The position numbers and the translations under genes are program-made. A stretch of 64,000 nucleotides of DNA. Source: Fimbriimonadaceae bacterium. Lineage in GTDB: Bacteria; Armatimonadota; Fimbriimonadia; Fimbriimonadales; Fimbriimonadaceae. Position 1 is the first letter of the stretch, and the number at the start of each line of letters is the position of its first letter. This document shows positions 1-10,000 of this stretch, one piece after another. The stretch spans positions 682,001 through 746,000 of the forward strand of contig JAHBTD010000001.1 in assembly GCA_019638775.1 (NCBI GenBank), in the 5' to 3' direction. The notes under the pieces were generated by a model. It was not told where the DNA came from, made no database searches, and worked only from the letters and a program-made list of their open reading frames with translations.

Positions 1-537
1 CTCTTCAACCGCCTTCACGGTCATCGTGTCCATGGGAGTTCCATCGAGCTTAACGTTAAGGTCATGCTGCAGCTTGGCGATCAGCTCAGCGTCCCCATCG
101 AGGGCTTTGCGAATGTCCTCGGCTTTCCAAATCGCGGGCTGCGGTGGCAACTCACCTTCGTTGAGGTCGTTCATCACCATCACAAAGCGGCTCAGCGACT
201 TTTCGTTGCCCTGCAGCGACTCCAACAGCTCACGCATCGGAACGCGCTTTTTTTCCGCATCTTGAGCAGAGCTTTCCGCGTTGTAATCCGTGTCGTGCTT
301 CATGCCGGGGTTTGCCCCACGCACAAGCTGCGCCATGTTGTTCGCCACCACGATGTGGTAGCCCACACCCGTGTCGACTCCAACCAGGTTCACCCGCGCG
401 GGCGCAATCGGCTCAAAGGACAGACCCGATACGCGCCAGACGTTGTAGCTGCGATAACCAAAGAACAGGGCGACGACGATAACGACAAATCCAATGGCGA
501 TCTTCGTTGCCGGTCTTATCTTCTTTTTTCCTTTCAT
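1..537 (-). CDS. membrane-anchored protein of unknown function, 3' end outside window
   Basis: The reading frame is open from an ATG at 537 down to the window edge (179 codons), so the gene is partial at its C-terminus. The start is supported by AAGGAG about 14 nt upstream. Residues 1-11 are basic (MKGKKKIRPAT) and are followed by one hydrophobic segment (about 12-28), giving a single N-terminal anchor with the rest outside the membrane. The soluble part is acidic and helix-rich with no motif I recognise. It is the third gene after an ABC ATPase and permease on the same strand, 104 nt behind the permease, so it may be an accessory part of that exporter (inference from position only). Confidence 0.7.
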   Translation of the reverse strand, partial: MKGKKKIRPATKIAIGFVVIVVALFFGYRSYNVWRVSGLSFEPIAPARVNLVGVDTGVGYHIVVANNMAQLVRGANPGMKHDTDYNAESSAQDAEKKRVPMRELLESLQGNEKSLSRFVMVMNDLNEGELPPQPAIWKAEDIRKALDGDAELIAKLQHDLNVKLDGTPMDTMTVKAVEE

Positions 538-641
538 GGAATGGATGATTGCTCCTTGCCGGACTCAACAACGCAAACCGTCGATAAGTTCGGGCGACGC
601 CACAACCTCGCAATGGGCGCGTAGATTTTACCGCCCACTGC

Positions 642-2321
642 CTATTCGCTTGGGTTGAAGCTCGCGTACAAGCCACCCGCAACCCAGGATGCAAGAAGGC
701 CTATCCCAACGCAAGCGCCCCCCGCTACAGCCCCCGCAATCCAAATCGGAACTCCCAATGCCCACAGGCCGCCGAAAACGACAACTCCCGGCAACGACAG
801 AATCCCCGTCCCGATCATCATCATCATCCCCCGAAACTGACGCTGGCTCGCATCGTCCACATCTGGAAACAGCATGATCACCAAGAACATCGTCGAGCTG
901 AGAAGATAGGTAAAGCAGGGCATCAGCAGCAAGCCACCCAATACCGCCGACCAAAAACTTGGCTGAATAATCAGCGCCACCACTCCCGAGAGCAGACAAA
1001 CCAGCGAGCCCAACAACGCCTTAGAAAGCACCTCATAAGCCACCGTCGCCTGAGGCTTGAAGGGCAAAGGCTTTTGGAGATCGACACGTCGAAGAACTTC
1101 GATAAACCCAGTCTGCGCCAAAGCCGTGGTCGCCATAAACGCCGCCGAAGCCTGCATCACAAAGTAGAAGATCGCCTGCGCCATCTCCTGGCTTGGCAAG
1201 AAAACCGGCAGCAGACAGATAAACAGGCCAAGCAGGCCCATGCCGATCCACAACCCTAGCAAGCCTCGAACCTGAAGAATGATCTCCTTCCAGACGATAG
1301 CCATCGCCCCTTGCCAGCGCAGGCGAAACATCCAGCGAGCCCGCCCCGCCTTCACCTTGCCCGAACGTGCATGTTCGGCAAGCATTGCAAAGGAGTCACC
1401 CTTCCTCTGCAGGTCGCGCATCGTGTTCGACTTAAAGCCTCGAACCGCCGCTTGGTCATACATCCATCCAGCGTTTTGGAACGCGTAGCCGAAAGCCACC
1501 ACAATCAGGGTGAGAAGCCCTCCAAAGCCCGCCAAACCGTTCCAAATGTTCGCCTGAAAAGCCGCCATCGTCATCCTTGTCGCCAGACTCGCTGTGAAGA
1601 AGATCGTCCTCAACACAGGCGAACCCGCAATCGACAGCAACTCTTGCGAGGACTGACTCTGCCGAACCTCCCATCCGATGTGAGCAAAAGCCACCACAAC
1701 AAGGATGCCAACACTCCAACCCAAAATCTTTCGGTTCCTATCGCTCTGCGTATCGCTCCGATTGATCGCAAGACTCAGCGCGTAGTTGATCGAGATCCAC
1801 ACCATCGAAAGCAAAATCCAACTCAAAAAGATAAGCCGAATCGCCATCCCCGAATACTCCGGATTTGGCATATTCCGAAAGAGCGCTTCCCAACCCATCC
1901 GCACCGGCTGAAAGCCCAAGAGCAGAATGAGAAAAGGCAGAAACAGCGTCAAGAAGTAATCCCGCGCCATCCGAAACACCAAGACGATTCGCGGGTGGAT
2001 AGGCGTCGGAAACAGAATATCGACATCCGCTGCCTGAAACCCCTTGGTCTGCGTTGCTGTGCCCATCATCAAAAACATCGTCAGCAGCGCAAAGATGCCA
2101 AAAACCAGCGCGTCAATGATCTGAAGCGGAGGAAACTCCAGGACTCCATTAATCCTGCCCCCAAGGGAACTTGGCATGGGGCGACCCATCGTCGGACGGA
2201 TAAACCAGAAGAAGTAATAACTTAAGAAAAACAAGGCGCCGATGATCCGCCTCGGCGAACTGAAAGCCCGAATAAGCCCATTCAGGAACGACTTATAGCT
2301 CAAAAACAGCAGGGGCTTCAT
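642..2321 (-). CDS. ABC exporter permease subunit
   Basis: A 559-residue polytopic membrane protein with about 10-12 hydrophobic segments in two halves separated by a basic cytoplasmic stretch (about residues 300-340). The sequence and length fit the putative ABC exporter permease family (PF16962 type). The N-terminus (MKPLLFLSYKSFLNGL) and the cytoplasmic PTPIHPRIVL stretch near residue 105 fit that family, and the gene overlaps the end of an ABC ATPase gene by 29 nt. The two products presumably form a heteromeric exporter; the substrate cannot be read from the sequence. Confidence 0.85.
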   Translation of the reverse strand: MKPLLFLSYKSFLNGLIRAFSSPRRIIGALFFLSYYFFWFIRPTMGRPMPSSLGGRINGVLEFPPLQIIDALVFGIFALLTMFLMMGTATQTKGFQAADVDILFPTPIHPRIVLVFRMARDYFLTLFLPFLILLLGFQPVRMGWEALFRNMPNPEYSGMAIRLIFLSWILLSMVWISINYALSLAINRSDTQSDRNRKILGWSVGILVVVAFAHIGWEVRQSQSSQELLSIAGSPVLRTIFFTASLATRMTMAAFQANIWNGLAGFGGLLTLIVVAFGYAFQNAGWMYDQAAVRGFKSNTMRDLQRKGDSFAMLAEHARSGKVKAGRARWMFRLRWQGAMAIVWKEIILQVRGLLGLWIGMGLLGLFICLLPVFLPSQEMAQAIFYFVMQASAAFMATTALAQTGFIEVLRRVDLQKPLPFKPQATVAYEVLSKALLGSLVCLLSGVVALIIQPSFWSAVLGGLLLMPCFTYLLSSTMFLVIMLFPDVDDASQRQFRGMMMMIGTGILSLPGVVVFGGLWALGVPIWIAGAVAGGACVGIGLLASWVAGGLYASFNPSE

Positions 2322-3054
2322 GCGATGCCGGCACTCCTTCCATCGTGAGTTTGAGGAAAATATCTTCGAGCGACATCTTCTCCATGCCTGGCGTGCGCCG
2401 TAACTCTTCCAGAGTCCCCTGAACCAGCATCCTGCCCCGCGACACGATAATCACACGGTCGCAAAAGCGCTCTGCCGTATCCAGCAAGTGCGTCGAAACC
2501 AAGATCGAACAGCCCGCTGCTCGCGCCCGATTCAACTCCGCCTTCACCTCGGCAACACCCGCCGGGTCAATCCCGATAATCGGCTCGTCAAAAAGTAAAA
2601 CACTCGCGTCGCGAATGAACGCACAGGCAATCGCCAGCTTCTGACGCATCCCCTTGGAAAGCGTGGCAACAAGCTCCTTTTTCTTCTCAAGCAGGACGTA
2701 TCGCTCAAGCAGCATATCTCCGTTCTGCTCAAACTTGTCCAGCGAATTGAAGCACATCGCCACAAACCGCAGATGCTCCTCAACCGTGAGCAATTCATAC
2801 AGAGAAGGCATCTCCGGAACAAACGCCAGCGCCTGTTTGGCCTTCGCCTGATCCTGCTCAAGATCGTAACCATTGATGCGGATGGCCCCGGCATTCGGGC
2901 GGAGAATCCCCGCAATGCAGCGAAGCGCGGTGGTCTTGCCCGCTCCATTCGGCCCGAGCAGACCCACAATCTCCCCTGGCTGAATGGTGAAAGTTAGGTC
3001 GTCGACGGCTCGCAGATTCTTGTACTCTTTGACGAGCCCGGTCACTTCAAGCAT
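2293..3054 (-). CDS. ABC transporter ATP-binding protein (exporter type)
   Basis: A 253-residue ABC ATPase with all catalytic motifs: Walker A GPNGAGKTT (about 34-42), signature LSKGMRQ (about 132-138), Walker B LLFDEP (about 153-158) and a switch histidine in STHLLDTAE. The start at 3054 is chosen because conserved sequence (MLEVTGLVKEY) begins there with GAGG just upstream; an in-frame start 45 nt earlier would add residues that do not belong to the family. It belongs to the CcmA-like exporter ATPases and is first in an operon with the permease. It is divergent from the lipoprotein gene at 3194, with the promoter region in the gap of about 140 nt. Confidence 0.93.
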   Translation of the reverse strand: MLEVTGLVKEYKNLRAVDDLTFTIQPGEIVGLLGPNGAGKTTALRCIAGILRPNAGAIRINGYDLEQDQAKAKQALAFVPEMPSLYELLTVEEHLRFVAMCFNSLDKFEQNGDMLLERYVLLEKKKELVATLSKGMRQKLAIACAFIRDASVLLFDEPIIGIDPAGVAEVKAELNRARAAGCSILVSTHLLDTAERFCDRVIIVSRGRMLVQGTLEELRRTPGMEKMSLEDIFLKLTMEGVPASHEAPAVFEL

Positions 3055-3193
3055 TGATGCCTCGCCAAGGTTGTACCTTACGCGGCATCGAACCGGCACG
3101 GCCTTGGCACAGGGTGACCAAAACCGGGAACTTCCACAACAAAATCAAGTGTATGAACGCATGATACGTAAACTTTCGTAGGAGAACACGCGA

Positions 3194-3859
3194 ATGCTAA
3201 AGAAGCTATTCATCACCCTCGCCACCGTTTTGGCCGTCACCGCTTGCCAAGCCCAGATTCAATTGACCATCGGTGGCAACGCCGTGAACTATCAAGCCCT
3301 CACACGCAAAGACGTCGCCAGTGACCTTGCCCTTGAACCCGGACAGCAAACCAAGATCGCCGCCGCCCTCAAGACACATCAAGAAGACGTCCACGAGGAG
3401 ATTCAGTCCATCTTCTCTGGCGGAGTGTCGAGCCAAGAGGAAGCCCAAAAAGCAGTCAACGATCTGATCACTCGGCTCGACGTCGAGCTAAGAAAAAAGC
3501 TATCCGCCATCCTCACGCCCGATCAGCTCAAGAGATTCGATCAGATCGAACTTCAAATCAGCGCGGTCCGCGCATTCTCCCGTGAAAACATCGCAAAGGC
3601 GATGGACTTCTCAGCCGATCAAAAGAAGAAGCTCGACTCCATCATGGAGACCTACAACCAAGGAATGCGCGCCATCAACGAAAACGCTCAGCACGAGCAA
3701 GTCGACGGCGGCTTCCGTGTCATCCTCGGCCCCGAAGACGAGAAAAAGCTGGATCAGTTGCGCATCAAAGCGCTCGACGACATCAAAAAGCTGATGACCC
3801 CCGAACAAAAGAAAAAGTGGGATGAGCTAACTGGTCCCGAATTCAAAATCTCCAAATAA
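3194..3859 (+). CDS. Spy/LTXXQ-like helical lipoprotein
   Basis: A 221-residue protein with a lipoprotein signal (basic MLKK, hydrophobic core, lipobox VTAC with the cysteine near residue 18). The mature part is almost entirely charged amphipathic helix and carries repeated LT/MTPxQ-type motifs (LTPDQLKRFDQ, MTPEQKKKWDEL), as in periplasmic Spy/CpxP-like proteins that bind unfolded proteins or metals. The family assignment rests on these motifs; a periplasmic chaperone or sensor role is inferred. GGAG precedes the start. A long hairpin without a U-tract follows the stop codon. Confidence 0.65.
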   Translation: MLKKLFITLATVLAVTACQAQIQLTIGGNAVNYQALTRKDVASDLALEPGQQTKIAAALKTHQEDVHEEIQSIFSGGVSSQEEAQKAVNDLITRLDVELRKKLSAILTPDQLKRFDQIELQISAVRAFSRENIAKAMDFSADQKKKLDSIMETYNQGMRAINENAQHEQVDGGFRVILGPEDEKKLDQLRIKALDDIKKLMTPEQKKKWDELTGPEFKISK

Positions 3860-3877
3860 GCCACTCGCAGAATAGAC

Positions 3878-3911
3878 GCGCGGTTGACTCAGCCACCAGA
3901 GTTAACCGCGC
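3878..3911 (+). terminator. hairpin after the lipoprotein gene
   Basis: 13-bp arms (GCGCGGTTGACTC and GAGTTAACCGCGC, one G-T wobble) enclose an 8-nt loop 18 nt after the stop codon. There is no T-run after it, so it may protect the mRNA 3' end or act as a weak terminator. Confidence 0.45.
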
Positions 3912-4026
3912 TCGCAAAGCCACCGCAACACGCCACTCCCAGAACCCCTCGATATTCTTTAAGCAATAAGCGAACGTCCACACATGGTGGGGTACCCTGC
4001 AACGCAATATCTAAGGTTGAAAAAGT

Positions 4027-4974
4027 ATGAGCGTTGCAGATTTTGGCGGTCGAATTAAACAGGAAGTTGCCAAGGCGATCGTTGGTCAAGAGCATGTGAT
4101 CGAGCACACCCTCGTCGCGATTCTCGCGAACGGGCACGTGCTGATCGAGGGCGTCCCCGGCGTGGCCAAAACCCTGCTCGTCAGAGTTTTAGCGAAGACC
4201 CTCAACCTCGAATACGGACGCATCCAATTCACCCCCGACCTCATGCCCAGCGACGTTCTGGGAACTCGAATCTTTAATCCCAAAGAGGGTGAGTTCGTCC
4301 TCCGAACGGGACCGATCTTCGTCAACGTTCTCCTCGCAGACGAAATCAATCGAACCCCACCCAAAACTCAGGCCGCACTCCTCGAAGCGATGGAAGAGCG
4401 GAGAGTCACCATCGACGGGGAACCGCTCCAACTTCCGCCCCCATTCCTCGTTTTCGCCACCCAAAACCCCATCGAATTCGAAGGCACCTACCCGCTCCCC
4501 GAAGCCCAGCAAGACCGATTCCTGCTCAAGGTGCTTGTCTCTTACCCGCCCGACGAAGTTGAGATTGATGTCCTGCGCAAGCATAACGCTGGCTTCCGGC
4601 CCCAAAACCTCGAAGACGCTGGCATTCAAGCCGTCGTCACCGGGGATGAGCTCGTAGCGATGCAAAAAGCCGTTCAGGAAATCACCATCGAAGACAAGGT
4701 TTTCAGCTACATCCAACAGCTCGTCAAGGCCACGCGAAACTCCAACGACATCCTCGTCGGCGCTTCGCCCCGCGCTGGCATCGCTCTCGTCAACTGCAGC
4801 AAAGCAATGGCCGCCCTCCGAGGGCGCGATTTCGTGATCCCAGACGACGTCAAAGAACTCGCGCTCCCAATCCTCAGACACCGCGTGATCTTGCGTCCCG
4901 AAGCCGAAATCGAGGGTCTGACCGTTGACCGCGTACTCACGACCTTGATCGACGTCCAAGTCGTTCCGCGATGA
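4027..4974 (+). CDS. MoxR-family AAA+ ATPase
   Basis: A 315-residue MoxR-type AAA+ ATPase, the family of chaperone-like ATPases that usually work with von Willebrand factor A proteins in metalloprotein or envelope assembly. Visible motifs are Walker A GVPGVAKT (about 42-49), Walker B region LLADEINRTPPKTQAALLEAMEE, sensor 1 FATQNPIEFEGTYPLPEAQ and the sensor-2 region SPRAGIAL. Unusually, no VWA or DUF58 partner follows. The stop overlaps the start of a glycosyltransferase gene as ATGA, so the genes are translationally coupled. Confidence 0.93.
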   Translation: MSVADFGGRIKQEVAKAIVGQEHVIEHTLVAILANGHVLIEGVPGVAKTLLVRVLAKTLNLEYGRIQFTPDLMPSDVLGTRIFNPKEGEFVLRTGPIFVNVLLADEINRTPPKTQAALLEAMEERRVTIDGEPLQLPPPFLVFATQNPIEFEGTYPLPEAQQDRFLLKVLVSYPPDEVEIDVLRKHNAGFRPQNLEDAGIQAVVTGDELVAMQKAVQEITIEDKVFSYIQQLVKATRNSNDILVGASPRAGIALVNCSKAMAALRGRDFVIPDDVKELALPILRHRVILRPEAEIEGLTVDRVLTTLIDVQVVPR

Positions 4975-5996
4975 AGCTGCTCCTTCTCAAACGGCAGACG
5001 CTCGGGGGCATCCACTCCCATGCAACCAGCCTGGCGGAAGAACTGCGACGTCAAGGCCACGAAGTCCACCTTGAAGAAGCGACGGATTGGATTCCAAACG
5101 AAACGGGAAGGAAGCCAGACAAGGCCGTTAGCGAACGCCTCAAAGCCCTCGCCGAGCCCTACGACCTTGTCCACGCATTCGGATACCGCGCGGCTTGGGC
5201 CTGCAGCGCCGCCTTCGCCCACAAAGAAGCATGGCTATACACCGCCTACGATCTCCCCAAAACCACCCACCGCCAACTCATCAGCCGTCTAAACGATTCC
5301 CAAGCCGGCATCTGCAGCTCACGAGCCGTCTTCCGCGTCCTCGACGAAGCCATCGCCATTGACCTCACCACCATACGCCCCGGCATTGCCGTCCCAATCG
5401 AAAGCCCCGCCGACAAAACCACCAGCAAAAAGGCATTCGATATCGAGGCGGACACCCCCGTCATCGGCGTCGCCACCCGCCATATCCTCGACTGCGGCCT
5501 CAGCAGCGTCATCGCCGCGATGGAGGAGGTCTGGGCGACCAAACCCGACACAACCCTCCTCATCGCAGGCGACGGTCCCGAGCGAGAAAACTTCGAGCGG
5601 GAAGCCAAGATCACGACCAGGAACCAGCAAATCCGCTTTCTTGGCGTCATCGACGACCCCGCAACCCTTTACCGCGCGTCCGATGTAGTGATTGCCGCCA
5701 GCCTCAAAGCCGGATTCAGCATGAGCGCGCTCGAAGCGATGAGCCTCGGGGTGCCCGTTCTGGCCCGAAACCGACAAGGACTTATCGAACTCTTTGATCG
5801 CGAGATTTCTGGCTTTTATTTCGAGAGCGACGACGAACTCAGCCGGACTATCGTAGACCTGCTGGAGATGCCACTCACCCTCGAATCGGTCGGGCGAGCA
5901 GGCCGAATTCGTGCGATGGACCGCTACAGCCTCGAACAGTGTGCCAATCAAGTCGTCGAACTGTATAGAACTATCCTCAGAGTGAACTCAGAATGA
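4971..5996 (+). CDS. glycosyltransferase family 4 protein
   Basis: A 341-residue GT-B fold glycosyltransferase. The N-terminal half begins MKLLLLKRQTLGGIHSHA, typical for the acceptor domain. The C-terminal half has the nucleotide-sugar site region LLIAGDGPERENFE, LGVIDDPATLYRASDVVI and the conserved ExxSLGxPV stretch SALEAMSLGVPVLA (about 253-266). The donor and acceptor sugars cannot be inferred. It sits between MoxR and PpiC with 4-nt ATGA overlaps on both sides, so all three are probably made together. Confidence 0.88.
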   Translation: MKLLLLKRQTLGGIHSHATSLAEELRRQGHEVHLEEATDWIPNETGRKPDKAVSERLKALAEPYDLVHAFGYRAAWACSAAFAHKEAWLYTAYDLPKTTHRQLISRLNDSQAGICSSRAVFRVLDEAIAIDLTTIRPGIAVPIESPADKTTSKKAFDIEADTPVIGVATRHILDCGLSSVIAAMEEVWATKPDTTLLIAGDGPERENFEREAKITTRNQQIRFLGVIDDPATLYRASDVVIAASLKAGFSMSALEAMSLGVPVLARNRQGLIELFDREISGFYFESDDELSRTIVDLLEMPLTLESVGRAGRIRAMDRYSLEQCANQVVELYRTILRVNSE

Positions 5997-6859
5997 ACTT
6001 ACTTACCCTTTGCATCTGGATCGCCTTCTCCCAAGCAGGCGGTCAACTTCCCGCCAAGTATCAACCCAGCCTCCCCGAACCCACCAAAGTTGTCGCCCGC
6101 GTCGATGGAAAAGACATCACCGCTGGCGAACTCATGCCGTTACTCTGGGACTGGCGCGCAAACGAAGTTCTCGAAGATGTGATCCAGCTGCGTCTGATCA
6201 AAATTCAGGCCGAAAAGCTCCAGGTGACCGTAAGTCAAGAAGAGATCGAGTCCTCACTCGCAAAGCAACTCGAATCTGTCAAAGCCAACCTTCAACCTGG
6301 GCAAGACCTTGAGGCATACATTCGCGAACAAGGCTTCCCCCGATCCCGCCTCTATCTCCGACTCCATGCCGAACTCCTACTCGACAAGATCGTGCTCAAG
6401 AGCTTCGACCCCAATCGCTACGTCGAAATATCCACCATCATCGTGCGCCCAAAGTCCGAGGCCGCCAGCGATCTTGCCGAGGCGATCAAGAAGGCTCAAG
6501 AAGCCTACGATCTCCTCAAGAACGGCTCAAAGTGGGAGGACGTGCTCAAGCGATACGCCAATGAGCCAGAAGCGCTCACCGCAAACGGAAGGCTTGGCTG
6601 GCGGATGATGGGCGTCTTTCCAAAGCCCGTCCAAGAAGACCTCATCAATATCAAAGCTGGCGACTACACCCGGCCCGCTCAAACTCAGAACGGCATCCAA
6701 ATTTTCCGTCTTGATCGACGAGGCAAAGACGCCACTGGAGCAGAGCTTGAGGACCTCAAAAACCAACATCGAAGCGAAGCCCGCGCGACGATCCTTGAGC
6801 AGATCCGAAAGGATACGAAGATCGAGAGAATGCTGGGTTCAGGAACCGGCCTTTATTGA
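5993..6859 (+). CDS. SurA/PpiC-type peptidyl-prolyl isomerase, exported
   Basis: A 288-residue protein with a short signal peptide (LLTLCIWIAFSQAGGQ). An N-terminal SurA-like helical region (about 30-140, with DGKDITAGEL and a QVTVSQEEIE-like stretch) precedes a PPIC rotamase domain (about 145-250: STIIVRPKS, YANEPEALTANGRLGW, GDYTRPAQTQNGIQIFRL). It should help fold exported or outer-membrane proteins in the periplasm. Its start overlaps the previous stop as ATGA. The family is clear; pairing with MoxR and a glycosyltransferase is unusual. Confidence 0.85.
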   Translation: MNLLTLCIWIAFSQAGGQLPAKYQPSLPEPTKVVARVDGKDITAGELMPLLWDWRANEVLEDVIQLRLIKIQAEKLQVTVSQEEIESSLAKQLESVKANLQPGQDLEAYIREQGFPRSRLYLRLHAELLLDKIVLKSFDPNRYVEISTIIVRPKSEAASDLAEAIKKAQEAYDLLKNGSKWEDVLKRYANEPEALTANGRLGWRMMGVFPKPVQEDLINIKAGDYTRPAQTQNGIQIFRLDRRGKDATGAELEDLKNQHRSEARATILEQIRKDTKIERMLGSGTGLY

Positions 6860-6952
6860 CGAAATTTAGTCAAATCTTCTAAGAAATACCGGTTTCCACG
6901 CACGGGTACTTCCCAACCGAACGTCGATCCATTATCATAGCGTCAGATTGAA

Positions 6953-6971
6953 GAGCGGTTTGAAACCGCTC
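6953..6971 (+). promoter_or_regulatory. palindrome in the leader of the Asp-box gene
   Basis: A perfect 19-nt inverted repeat, GAGCGGTTTGAAACCGCTC, lies about 66 nt before the chosen start of the next gene. It is followed by a G-rich stretch. It could be an operator or an RNA hairpin; the 131-nt gap holds nothing else I recognise. Confidence 0.35.
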
Positions 6972-7036
6972 GGGGGGATCGGGCCGGTGGGATGGACCCC
7001 GAACTCACCCAAAACGTGTGTGGACCAGGAGGAATG

Positions 7037-10000
7037 ATGGGTACTGCCTATCCTTGCGGGCGTAAGAGCCTGTTTCGTCTTTCGTTGTTTGTAATTCTGT
7101 TCAGCCTGTTTTGCTGCTCGTTTGCGGCGAATCGGCACCCCCAAGTTCCGCTCGACGTCCGCGTCGAGCTTAAAAACGGACGCCAGTCCGACGACGTGGC
7201 GCGAATGCTCGCCGAGGGCATCGGCTCAGTCAGCCACAAAGCTTCGGCGGGCGTCTATCACATTCGTCTGTATTCGAACATGCCTCTTGCCGACGCAATT
7301 ACGCGTCTCGAAAAACGGCCCAGCGTCGCCCGAGTAAGCGCCCTTGCGCCAAAAATGCCCGGCAACATCCTCCGCGAAGGCGATGTCACACGCATCGAAG
7401 CGATCGTCGATGGATTTAAGCAGGCTTATTCGGAATACAAGCACGCCACCGGACGGCCCGACGAAGAGGAAGAATCTGGCGAAGAGACAGAAGAAGACGC
7501 CGCCCTCGACTTCCTTCAAGGGTATCTGCAGCACATGCAGATCCGCGCCTATCCCTTCAAGCGCGTCGATTGGACCGGCCTGCAAAGCGCCATCAGCGAG
7601 CGGATGGAACGCTTGGAGGCGACCGACCCGAAAATGTACACACCCCAGTCGATAGGCTGGGAGTTCATCGGCCCGACCAACCTTGCCGTCCCCTACCGCC
7701 AATACTACGGCAACGGCCCCTGCAATGGCCGCGTCAATTCGATCTGCTATGCTCCCCCGCCCACAGGTGGAGCCAACCCCACGATCTACATTGGAGCCCC
7801 CCTCGGCGGCGTCTGGCGAACTGAAAACAACGGATCGACCTGGGAAGCCCTCTCGAATAACTGGCCGTGGCAATCCGTCGGCGCGATAGCCGTTAGCCCC
7901 GCCGATCCAAACCTCCTTCTTGTCGGAACGGGCGACTATTTCGGCTTCGATTGGCCCGGTTTTGGCGTCATGCGATCCACAAACCGTGGAGCCACATGGA
8001 CCCAAGTGGGCTCAGGAACGTCAGGCACGGGGCGGTTCAGCTCAATTACATTCGATCCCGACAATCCCAACAACGTGATCGCATCGGCAACCAACGGAAT
8101 TTTCCGCTCAACGAACGCCGGTGCAACCTGGACCATCGTCGCCTCCGGCGATTACTCCAGCGTTAGCTACGGAATCTCCTCGGGCGGTTCGCGTACATGG
8201 TACGCAACTCGCCCCAACGCCCCAACAGTTTGGAAATCGACGAACAGCGGCGCGTCTTGGACCTCCATGACCGATCCCATCGTCAGCCCCAGCAACCGAC
8301 CCGCCATCGCCGCATCCAAGGTCACTGCCGGAACCCTCTATCTTCTGGACACGACGAACAGAAAGGTATTCAAGAGCACAACCGACGGCGCATCCTGGAC
8401 CGACGTCAGCGCCGGATTCCCCAACGGCTCAAGCAACTACAACTGGAGCCAGGCTTGGTACGACTACCACATCAACACCTCCTCGAACGGGGCCACCGAT
8501 GTGATCTACATCGGCCTCATCGACATCGTACAGTCCAAAGATGGCGGCGCAACCTGGCGAAACATGGGTGGCTCCAACTGGACCGCCACCTACACCAGCA
8601 CCGCAATCACGCACAACGATCAACATTGCTGGGCCGTGAACCCGAATAATCCCAACGAAATGATGGTCGGCAACGACGGCGGCATCTACAAAGCCGTCTT
8701 CAACTCAGCCGCCGACACCATTACGTGGACGTTCATGAGCGCCAACCTTGGCATCACCCAGTTCTACTCCATCGCGACCCACCCTACCGACCCCGATCAC
8801 ATCGCCGGTGGAACCCAAGACAACGCAACGCCACACTCCAGAGGCAACCTCTCAAGCTGGAGCAACCCCGGAGCGGGCGACGGCGCGGGCACGGTCATCA
8901 ACCAAAGCAATCCGCTTAACCAATACATCAGCTGGCAGTATCACGGGATCTACCGAACCAACAACGCTTGGTCCTCAAGATCGACCATCACGCCGACCTT
9001 GACCGGACAGTCCAAACCGTTCATCGGCAGGCTCTATCTCGACGCGAACAATCCGCGTTATCTCTACATCAACACCAACTTCTTCAACCGATACGATTCA
9101 ACAACCAGCGCTTGGACAGTTGCCATCAGCAACTTCAACTTTGGTTCCATCTTCGAAGGGTTTGAAGTCGCCCCCGGCGATAGCAACACGCTCTATGCCG
9201 GAACCCGCAACGGAGCGATGTTCAAGAGCACGAACTGGGGTACCAACTGGACGCAGATCAACCCCGCTGGCTCTGGCCTGCCAAATCGCACGATCACCTC
9301 GGTAAGCGTCAACCCCACCAACAAGAACGACATCATAGTCGGGCTCTCCGGCTCGGGTGCTGCTCACCTGTGGCGTTGCACAAACACAACGGTCGCTGTC
9401 CCGATCTTCACCAGTGTCAGCGGCTCTGGAGCCACCGGCCTTCCCGACGTTTCCCTAAATACCATCGTCCGCGATCCTGACGATCCCCAGATGACATGGT
9501 ACGTCGGCACCGATATCGGCGTGTTCCGAACCACCAACGCGGGAGCAACCTGGACCGACATCTCGCTCGGCAACGGCATGCCCCCCGTGATCGTCAGCGA
9601 GTTGAGCATCCAAAAGCAAACCGGATACCTCACTGCGGCAACCTACGGACGCGGCATGTATCGCCTTCTCGTTGGCGGAAATGCCACCGTGAGCACAGTC
9701 ACCTTCTCGCCAAGCTCTGTCCTGGGCGGAAACAGCTCCATCGGAACTGTGACGCTTACAAGCCAAGCCCCATTCGGCGGCGCGGTCGTCTCGCTTACCA
9801 GCGGCTCGGGAGCCGTCACGGTACCAGCAACGGTAACTGTTCCCGAGGGCTCCGTCTCCGCGACGTTCACCGCCAATACAACCCCCGTCGGTGCGGTTAC
9901 GAACGCATCCGTCACCGCGAGCTATCACGCCTCGCAAGCCTCCGGCAACCTGCAAGTTCTCCCCGAGTGGTACTACGGCGCGCCCGACCAGGTCTCTACG

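Noticed and set aside
64-624. 186-codon plus-strand frame at the window start
   Set aside because: The opposite strand holds a better frame with anchor segment and ribosome site, open to the edge.
4189-4959. 256-codon minus-strand frame
   Set aside because: Antisense to moxR; no recognisable domain.
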